Origin: Armillaria gallica
Taxonomy: Eukaryota > Basidiomycota > Agaricomycetes > Agaricales > Physalacriaceae
DNA: 64,000 nt
Reading direction: 5' to 3'
NCBI GenBank assembly: GCA_037576215.1
Contig: JBANDB010000006.1
Location: 5,270,001-5,334,000 of the forward strand
The notes below the pieces were generated by a model. The model made no database searches, had not been told where the DNA came from, and saw only the letters and a list, made by a program, of their open reading frames with translations. Both the position numbers and the translations under genes were made by a program. How positions within the stretch are numbered: the stretch's first letter is position 1; the number at the start of each line of letters is the position of its first letter. Below, piece after piece: positions 57,419 to 64,000 of the stretch.

Positions 57419-57492
57419 CCACGGCGAAACCTCCTCTGGTAAAAGAGGCTTGCACACGGGCTGCAGAGTGTAAATCCCACGACGGGGCTCTG

Positions 57493-60400
57493 ATGACAGC
57501 AACGGAGACCAGCTCCCGCAACACTGGACAAGCTGAGGACGACCACAAAGGCGACTCAGGATCTACGCCTAACGAAGCGAATAAAGCTAAGTGCAACACA
57601 GTTGACTTAGGATCTAGGGTGGCAAGGGACGACAAAGATCGCGACGCCACATTACGAAGCATAGACAAGACGAGGGACGCAAGGGTCTATTTGCTCCCCG
57701 TCCTGAAGAACCAAGAGGACGAACCGGAGTCGGGTAAGTGCCCCCGATCAGTTGCCAACGCCTATCGAGACGTAGGGCGACCCGACGAAGGGGGAACACC
57801 GAATGAAACGAGGATCCCGGTCATCACAGAGACGGGCTCGGAGGGACCAGGAGAAGGCGACTGCTACCCAACGGTGAGAAGCGTAGGCAATCGTTGTGCA
57901 GCAGTGTCAGCCCAACCCGTCGCCCCATCACGGGGGGACTCCTTCGCAGAAAGCTACTCCTGTTCCACGACCGACCAGAAAGCCGCAGGTTCGGAAGCTG
58001 CTAGCGCCCAGGCAGTGCAAAGGGGGCATCAGGTAGCTTTTATTGAAGTACCTGACGACGAGGACATTACCAGTTTCACGACGAACAAGAACGCTAAATT
58101 AACCCCTTTAGACTTAGAAAATGCGGTGACCTCACCGACGGTAGTCGCGCCCGTATGGGGCGACGCGAAGGTTGAAGAGGCCCCACAACTGTCCCGAACC
58201 TATACAAAGGGACAGACCTATAGAGAATGGCTTAGACCATTCGGAGCGGAATGGACTCTACGAGGCGTAGTACAAGCGCGCACGGAGTCAGAAGCGAAAG
58301 CAATCCTCAAGAACTGGATTCACAAAACGCGCACAGGAGAGGTTGTCAACTCAATGATCGAAGCAATGAGGGGGATGAAGCGAATCGATGCGCTCTGGTG
58401 GCTTCACGAGCTACAAGAGCCAAAACGACTTATCAGCGCATTGAGCAATAAAGGAAAAGACCTAGTGATCCCCGTCACTTTCGGGGCTCCAGGAACAATT
58501 TCCAATATCTCCACCATCGCGTTGGTAGACAGCGGATGCACCAGTAGCGCTATCAATCGAAGATTCGTCAAACAACATAAAATCCCAACTCGACCAACAG
58601 CCGCTCCAATCCCAGTCTATAATGCCGACGGAACCAAGAACTCGGGAGGATCAATCACCGAATATGCCGAGATCGAACTCAAGATCGGGGATCATTCTGA
58701 ACGAATAGATCTAGCCATAACAGATCTCGGTGATAAAGAGATCTTCCTTGGTCACGATTGGTTAGCCCAGCATAATCCGATCATCAATTGGAAGACTGGA
58801 AGATTAACGTTTGCACGGTGCGAATGCCGTAAAAATCCATTCACGTTACCTGACGCGGATCCCGATGACAAATGGGACGAGGAACTGGAAGAAGGGGACA
58901 CCATCCTTGCAATAGATTTTACGAAGGCTATCCTCGTACGCGCGCATCACGCCAATGACTTAGCCGCCGCGGCCAACGCAGACAAAGAGACTAAAACGTT
59001 CGAAGAAATGGTCCCAGAATGGTGTCAGGATTTCAACGATCTGTTCGACAAAAACAGCTTCGATGAACTTCCTGACCCAAAGACGTGGGACCATGCCATC
59101 AAACTTACTCCAAATGCGAGCGCCAATCTAGACTGCAAGGTATACCCTTTGAACCGGAACGAACAAGCAGAACTCGATAAGTTCTTAGACGAGAACCTCT
59201 CGAGTGGACGAATACGACCATCCAAGTCACCCATGGCTTCACCGTTCTTCTTTGTTAAAAAGAAAGATGGCAAGCTACGACCAGTCCAGGATTATAGGAA
59301 GCTCAATGAGATGACGATTAAAAACCGTTATCCGCTCCCTTTAATCTCAGAACTAATGGACAAGTTGCGGGGGGCCAAGTATTTTTCCAAGCTTGACGTC
59401 CGATGGGGATACAACAATGTGCGCATCAAAAGTGGCGACGAGTGGAAAGCCACGTTCAGGACTAACCGCGGGTTGTTCGAACCCACGGTTATGTTCTTCG
59501 GGCTCACCAACTCGCCTGCCACCTTCCAGTGGATGATGAATGATATTTTCAAAAATCTCATTGCATCAGGCGCCGTCACTGTTTACCTCGACGACATCCT
59601 TATCATGTCCAAGACCAAGGAAGAACATCGCCGCATCACGCGCGAGGTTCTGAGACTTCTCCGTCAAAACAAGCTCTTCCTTAAAGCAGAGAAGTGCGAG
59701 TTCGAAACCCTGGAAACGGAGTACTTAGGAGTCATCATCAGTGAGGGGAACATCTGCATGGATCCAATCAAGATCGCAGGAATCGCAGAATGGCCTGTAC
59801 CAACAAAGAAAGTACAGCTCCAGTCATTTTTAGGCTTTACCAACTTCTACCGACGTTTCATCAAAGGATACAGCAAGGTCGTCAAGCCGATGACCCAGCT
59901 GACAGGAAACGATCCGTGGAAATGGGGAAAAGCCCAACAAGACGCTTTCGAAGAGTTAAAAAGACTATTAGCCGAAGAGGTGGTATTGGCAATACCCACC
60001 GATGGCGGAAAATTCCGCATAGAAGCAGATGCAAGTGAGGGAGCGATAGGTGCGGTATTGACGCAGGAGCAGGATGGAAAATGGCGCCCGGTCGCATTTT
60101 TATCCAAATCCCTCACCACAACAGAACGAAATTACGAAATTTATGACAAAGAGCTGCTCGCGATAATGATCGCGCTCGACGAGTGGAGGCACTATCTGAT
60201 GGGCGCGGCTCAGGATTTTGAAATATGGACGGACCACCAAAACCTCCAGTATTTCCGAAAACCCCAGAAACTCAACCGGCGACAAGCACGGTGGGTAACT
60301 GAGCTGGCCGAATATCACTTCACGCTTCACCACAAATCAGGAACCGCAAACAAGAAAGCCGACTTACTTAGTCACAGAGCAGATCACGAGCAAGGAAAGG

Positions 60401-62085
60401 AGGACAACGATGAGGTTATCGTCCTCAAACCCGAGCATTTCCGGGCCCTAGTCATGCCCACTATCGAGGAAACCCATTCCAAGATAAAGCAAGCCACGCT
60501 CGACCACCGTCGATGGGACAAGAACATTGCGACCTCCCTAAACCACGACCGAGGACTGAAAATGAATGACGGGTTAATCTATTACGATTCCCGCATTTAC
60601 GTTCCTTCCAACCATGCGTTACGAGGCGAGATTGTCTCGCAAGTTCACGACCACATCACGGTGGGACACCCCGGCATAGAGAAGACTAAGGAACTCGTCT
60701 TACGGGAATATTGGTGGCCCAGGATGAAAAAAGACATAGAGGACTATGTCCGCGGCTGCGAAACGTGCCAACGAACGAAATCGAGCACTCAAGCAAAAGC
60801 AGCACCGCTACATCCCAACACGATACCCTCCCGACCCTGGACTCATATCTCCGTCGACATGGTAACTGGTTTACCAAAGAGCCAAGGCTTCGACGCGATC
60901 CTAATGATCGTCGATCGCTTCTCTAAGGAAATCATACCAGTCGCATGCACAACGGAGATGTCATCGGAAGGGTGGGCCAAAATCCTACGAGACCAAGTTT
61001 ACGCCAAACATGGGATGCCACAGGTCGTTATCAGCGACCGAGGCACCATGTTTGTATCCAAGTTCATGAAAGACCTTTATGACTTGCTCCAGATCAAGGC
61101 AAACGCATCCACCGCCTACCACCCACAAACTGACGGACAGACTGAGCGAGTGAATCAGGAGGTTGAAAAATACCTCCGGATCTTCGTCAATCACCGCCAG
61201 AATGACTGGGTGGAATGGCTCTCTCTTGCGGCTTTCGCTCACAATAACCGCACCCATTCCGCAACGGGTAAAAGTCCCTTCGAGGTTACCCATGGCTATA
61301 TCGTCGAGGTCCTCCCTGGTGCCGTACGACCCCAAGCACCCTTCAGAACACCGGCCTCAAACACCTTTGTTTCAGATATGCAGAAAATCCATGCCGAGGC
61401 AAAGCAAGCACTCGAGAAAGCCACCGACCAGATGAAAGCCCAATATGACAAAAAGAAAAGACCTGCAGTTGATTACTCGGTGGGAGACGAAGTGTGGCTC
61501 GATACGAGCAATCTGGCACTCCCACGTCCGAAGAAAAAACTTGCAGACAAAAAAACGGGCCCCTTCCCTATCATCGCCAAGATCGGAGCTTCGGCATACA
61601 AATTAAAACTCCCCATAGGCTGGCGTATCCATCCAGTATTCAACGAATCACTCCTAACACCCTATACGCCACCCGCATTCCCTAACCAGGAACAGCCGCC
61701 TCCGCCACCACCCGATCTTATTGACGGGGAGGAGCACTATGAAATCGAGCAGGTTCTCGAGCATAGAGACCGAAAGGTCCGAGGAAAGGCTGGCAACCCA
61801 TGGCGCTGGACTACAGACTATCTCGTTAAATGGAAAGGATATGGACCCGAATCCAACAGCTGGGTAAAGGAAAACGACATGGATGCCGACGAACTAGTCG
61901 ACAAATACCTCGCAGAAAAAGTGAACCGCACCAGACAAGAGACAGGAGATTGGCAGTCCTATACGGATCCATTCACTGGTCAAAAAATCTGGTACGACCA
62001 AGCACTCGACTGGGATTGGTTTGGTGGCAACGACGACCCCTCGACAGGCTCGAAATCGTCGTACGAAGCAACAGAAATCCCATAA
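57493..62085 (+). CDS. pol: Pol polyprotein: protease, RT, RNase H, integrase, chromodomain, WW-like tail
   Basis: 1,530 codons from ATG 57493; the frame is open and conserved further upstream (GIATAKPPLVKE at about 57412), so the true beginning may be a fusion. Order: aspartic protease with VDSGCTSS (Asp about 346) and FLGHDWL; reverse transcriptase with KLNEMT, SPATFQW and YLDDILI (about 698); RNase H starting IEADASEGAIG and including DKELLAI; integrase zinc region H-x-H..C-x2-C (about 1050-1090) and DDE core (VDMVTGLP, VISDRGTMFVSKF, QTERVNQEVE); chromodomain YEIEQVLEHR..DYLVKWKGYGPESNSW (about 1415-1460); then a WW-like module, DWQSYTDPFTGQKIWYDQ (from about 1486). Chromodomain integrases bias insertion to marked chromatin. 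No lesion visible. Confidence 0.93.
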   Translation: MTATETSSRNTGQAEDDHKGDSGSTPNEANKAKCNTVDLGSRVARDDKDRDATLRSIDKTRDARVYLLPVLKNQEDEPESGKCPRSVANAYRDVGRPDEGGTPNETRIPVITETGSEGPGEGDCYPTVRSVGNRCAAVSAQPVAPSRGDSFAESYSCSTTDQKAAGSEAASAQAVQRGHQVAFIEVPDDEDITSFTTNKNAKLTPLDLENAVTSPTVVAPVWGDAKVEEAPQLSRTYTKGQTYREWLRPFGAEWTLRGVVQARTESEAKAILKNWIHKTRTGEVVNSMIEAMRGMKRIDALWWLHELQEPKRLISALSNKGKDLVIPVTFGAPGTISNISTIALVDSGCTSSAINRRFVKQHKIPTRPTAAPIPVYNADGTKNSGGSITEYAEIELKIGDHSERIDLAITDLGDKEIFLGHDWLAQHNPIINWKTGRLTFARCECRKNPFTLPDADPDDKWDEELEEGDTILAIDFTKAILVRAHHANDLAAAANADKETKTFEEMVPEWCQDFNDLFDKNSFDELPDPKTWDHAIKLTPNASANLDCKVYPLNRNEQAELDKFLDENLSSGRIRPSKSPMASPFFFVKKKDGKLRPVQDYRKLNEMTIKNRYPLPLISELMDKLRGAKYFSKLDVRWGYNNVRIKSGDEWKATFRTNRGLFEPTVMFFGLTNSPATFQWMMNDIFKNLIASGAVTVYLDDILIMSKTKEEHRRITREVLRLLRQNKLFLKAEKCEFETLETEYLGVIISEGNICMDPIKIAGIAEWPVPTKKVQLQSFLGFTNFYRRFIKGYSKVVKPMTQLTGNDPWKWGKAQQDAFEELKRLLAEEVVLAIPTDGGKFRIEADASEGAIGAVLTQEQDGKWRPVAFLSKSLTTTERNYEIYDKELLAIMIALDEWRHYLMGAAQDFEIWTDHQNLQYFRKPQKLNRRQARWVTELAEYHFTLHHKSGTANKKADLLSHRADHEQGKEDNDEVIVLKPEHFRALVMPTIEETHSKIKQATLDHRRWDKNIATSLNHDRGLKMNDGLIYYDSRIYVPSNHALRGEIVSQVHDHITVGHPGIEKTKELVLREYWWPRMKKDIEDYVRGCETCQRTKSSTQAKAAPLHPNTIPSRPWTHISVDMVTGLPKSQGFDAILMIVDRFSKEIIPVACTTEMSSEGWAKILRDQVYAKHGMPQVVISDRGTMFVSKFMKDLYDLLQIKANASTAYHPQTDGQTERVNQEVEKYLRIFVNHRQNDWVEWLSLAAFAHNNRTHSATGKSPFEVTHGYIVEVLPGAVRPQAPFRTPASNTFVSDMQKIHAEAKQALEKATDQMKAQYDKKKRPAVDYSVGDEVWLDTSNLALPRPKKKLADKKTGPFPIIAKIGASAYKLKLPIGWRIHPVFNESLLTPYTPPAFPNQEQPPPPPPDLIDGEEHYEIEQVLEHRDRKVRGKAGNPWRWTTDYLVKWKGYGPESNSWVKENDMDADELVDKYLAEKVNRTRQETGDWQSYTDPFTGQKIWYDQALDWDWFGGNDDPSTGSKSSYEATEIP
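61948..62085 (+). other. WW-like module at the Pol C-terminus
   Basis: After the chromodomain, W1487 is followed by DPFTGQKIWY and a second tryptophan 20 residues after the first. This is the W..DPxTGxxYY..W layout of WW domains, which bind proline-rich peptides. The dead copy keeps it (50872-51009: W, DPRTGKKVWYNQ, W at +20). The final PxW proline of WW domains is not evident, so the assignment is tentative. Confidence 0.45.
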
Positions 62086-62643
62086 ACAAACAAGCAGTCG
62101 AAACGTGCCCTATAACGGGGGATAGCAACGGACCCTCACTCACGAACTTTTACGACAAGGATGCATCCACACTCATGACCTTTACAAATACTAACGCGCC
62201 ACCACAAGAAATCCGCTTACCGCACATATGGACCCCTTTTTGATCCCTCTCATCGCTGTCATACGAAAAGTCCCCCACACCTGGAAGGCGAACAAGGCCC
62301 CCAGGACAAGCTGCAGCGCGTATGACATTGCTCGTAAACCCTGGAGGTTTAACGAGACAGACGATGATGAAAATCAAAACGGAACGCCGATCCACTAGCG
62401 GATGCGCATAATCAGGCCTGCTCAACGAGGCATACGGGTCTAGTTTACCACTCGCGTCACCATCATATGGAAAATCCCCTCCTCCTCTGGGCGAACAAGG
62501 CCTTTGGAGCAAGCTGCAGCCCATATGACATTTCTTCGAAAACTCTGCTCAAGGGCATGAGATCTCTAGGGACGGCATGACGATGACGTAGACGGAACGC
62601 CGATGTACTGGCAGTTGGGACACCTGCCCTAAGGGGGGGGTAA
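62086..62643 (+). repeat. 3' untranslated segment with two imperfect direct repeats
   Basis: Copy 2 has about 560 bp between the pol stop and the 3' LTR, whereas copy 1 has only 35 bp. Inside, 62258-62395 and 62458-62612 are related: CACC..CATA..GAAAA.TCCCC, GGCGAACAAGGCC, CAAGCTGCAGC, TATGACATT, then GACGGAACGCCGAT. No coding frame is evident. The purine tract AAGGGGGGGG ends at about 62640. Confidence 0.7.
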
Positions 62644-63120
62644 TGTTACGATTTATTCATTTTTTCCTACATCTTATCTTATCTCAGGGAGATAAGATAA
62701 GATGACTCACCACTTGCCTTAGATCCGCGACTCCCGGGGAGTCTTCATAAATCTTCACATCGCTAACACGTCACACTCGGTCGACGTGTACGCGACACGT
62801 ACTCAATACGACTTAACACGTCTTGAGCACGTCTTATTCTCGGCTACCGTGTATTTGGCTTATTCACTTTCTAACACGGTAGCCTCATCTTAGTACCTTT
62901 TACGAACCTTGACTTTAGTATATAAGTAGCTTACTCAAAGCCTGTATTTCCCTAGCTTTGAGCTAAAGTTTATTCATACCGAATACTCTCCACTTCCCCA
63001 CTACGCGGCGAGCTCCTAAAGTAAGTCTTGAGCACCAATCATCCACAAGGGCTAGACGGTGACTGTACGAACGCGATACAGCCGATCTATTCACCTTTTG
63101 GTTGGGGTTCGGGTCTAACA
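62644..63120 (+). repeat. 3' LTR of gypsy copy 2
   Basis: 477 bp, the same length as the 5' LTR, five substitutions by eye. It includes the GATA palindrome at 62670-62704. Confidence 0.95.
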
Positions 63121-63125
63121 CTCAA

Positions 63126-63443
63126 GATTATCAGGGTGCACTTGGCAAGATTTTGTTTACGTGTGATCTATGGACAAATTCAAATCTTGTCCCATTCATG
63201 GCTGTTATAGCACACTGGATCGAGATGAAGAAGATACCTGTTCTGGGAACAGGCGAGATGAAGTATTCTCTTTCCCTTCGAGCTGATTTAATTGGATTTC
63301 ACTGTGTCCCTGGCCATCATAATGGTGAACATCTTGCACATGCATTTCTTCTTATTTTGGATCAGTTACAGTGATGAACCTAAAGACTCCTGCGAGCAGA
63401 AAACACAAGATCTGTAATGGCAAGTGTAGTCCAACACAGAATC
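63126..63443 (+). pseudogene. hAT transposase gene, continuation after the retrotransposon
   Basis: After TTATCAG (a probable intron acceptor at 63133-63134) the frame reads GALGKILFTCDLWTNSN, LVPFMAVIAHWIEMKK, then FHCVPGHHNGEHLAHAFLLI. FTxDLWT..N with the following AHWI is a conserved region of fungal hAT transposases, holding the first catalytic Asp. The frame ends TGA at about 63372-63374 and is interrupted downstream by a solo LTR. Confidence 0.7.
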
Positions 63444-63797
63444 TGTTACAACCTTTTCACTTTTTTATCTTATTTTATCCGGCACCTCGGCCCCGTACAG
63501 CACCTCGGCTTATCGGCGTTCAGCTTGCAAACCCCAACGATCAACCCCAAGACTTCTGACGAAGCCGCAGACGATGATATTATTAGATTCCGTATATCGT
63601 ATATAAGTAGCACAGCTCAGCCATATACCCTAGCTTCGAGCTAAGTTTATACACCCCGGACTTTTCTCTCATCGCTTGCCGAGAGTCTAACGTTAGCCAC
63701 GCTCCATTGTGACAATCAACGGTATCGTAGGTGACTGCCCGAACGCGAGACAGCCTACGATTGCCTTGTATTGTTATTCCTGAGCCCGGACATAACA
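63444..63797 (+). repeat. Solo LTR of a related gypsy family
   Basis: 354 bp beginning TGTTACAACC and ending CATAACA, flanked by GAATC on both sides (63439-63443, 63798-63802). It has TATATAAG at 63600 and GCTTCGAGCTAA at 63633-63644, matching the promoter and self-primer layout of copy 2, but most of its sequence differs. A solo LTR arises by recombination between the two LTRs of one element. Confidence 0.9.
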
Positions 63798-63802
63798 GAA
63801 TC

Positions 63803-64000
63803 TGAAGGCAGGTTCTAGCAAGTCTAGTCTTGCACCTCTGTGTGATGACTGTAGCTTCTGGTGATGTAGCGAAGTATTACTACGCTTTGTTATGATTCTC
63901 TGAAGGCTGTTCAGAGGCTCAAAGTATGTACACAAACTTTCCTGGAAGGGAAAAGATGTGTAAACATGGATGTATGCTGAGCGGGGCGACCTAGATGCAG
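63803..64000. other. Window end, no gene recognised
   Basis: DNA continuing after the solo LTR, possibly the rest of the hAT gene or its flank. No frame with recognisable motifs is long enough to call. Confidence 0.4.

Larger units (their letters stand above)
53993..63120 (+). mobile_element. Intact chromodomain Ty3/gypsy retrotransposon (copy 2)
   Basis: 9,128 bp with 477-bp LTRs (53993-54469 and 62644-63120; TGTTACG..TCTAACA) flanked by CTCAA on both sides (53988-53992, 63121-63125). The LTRs differ at 5 positions by eye. The coding order is ORF0, gag, a linker frame and pol (PR-RT-RNaseH-IN-chromodomain-WW-like), with no stop in gag or pol. It carries a self-complementary primer site and a purine tract before the 3' LTR. 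It inserted into what appears to be a 51-nt intron of a decayed hAT transposase gene. Likely recently active. Confidence 0.93.

Noticed and set aside
57064..62524. Short minus-strand frames within gypsy copy 2
   Set aside because: All are antisense shadows of linker, pol or the 3' repeat segment.

Overview
The window reads as nuclear DNA of a basidiomycete fungus, most likely an Agaricomycete (mushroom-forming). Genes are split by many short GT..AG introns of about 50 nt. The gene families fit this: an FUSC/DUF2421 transporter, duplicated ankyrin-MYND proteins, a coiled-coil F-box protein, a class 3 lipase, a cytochrome P450, short-chain dehydrogenases and an NLR-like NB-ARC/TPR protein. The mobile DNA is hAT-type and chromodomain Ty3/gypsy. 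The species cannot be named from the sequence, and all comparisons here were made by eye.

Layout. 1-3.3 kb: no recognisable gene. 3.3-7.8 kb: multi-exon FUSC-type transporter (+). 8.07-14.46 kb: an exact head-to-tail tandem duplication, each unit holding an ankyrin-MYND gene (-). Unit A carries a 330-bp inverted-repeat element with a 9-bp target duplication, and unit B carries about 0.63 kb of extra DNA with six ACGCGT boxes. 15.7-16.8 kb: SDR gene (+). 17.28-19.61 kb: a TIR element with hAT-like ends whose only good gene is a USP-like cysteine peptidase. 19.7-26.6 kb: a tRNA-like gene, an F-box protein, a lipase and a P450. 26.8-33.9 kb: an unknown gene and its decayed paralogue, truncated tRNA-like copies, diverged direct repeats, a dead SDR copy and a live SDR copy (-). 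33.9-38.9 kb: gene-poor with decayed coding traces.

38.9-64 kb is a nested transposon zone. A frameshifted NLR-like gene with a 120-bp-period TPR array leads into an AT-rich block almost without CpG (about 39.6-54.0 kb). The block holds a dead chromodomain gypsy element (43580-51447, TSD CCTTG) and a decayed hAT transposase gene. A young relative of the gypsy element (53993-63120, TSD CTCAA, LTRs differing at 5 of 477 positions) sits inside what looks like an intron of the hAT gene. A solo LTR (63444-63797, TSD GAATC) lies 3' of it.

The most unusual material is in the gypsy pair. Both copies carry an extra membrane-anchored ORF overlapping gag in another frame, a conserved third frame between gag and pol, and a WW-like module after the chromodomain. 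The young copy also has a self-complementary primer site of the Tf1/sushi type. The dead copy shows how CpG-to-TpG mutation killed it. The second notable item is the hAT-like element that appears to carry a deubiquitinase-like peptidase as cargo.
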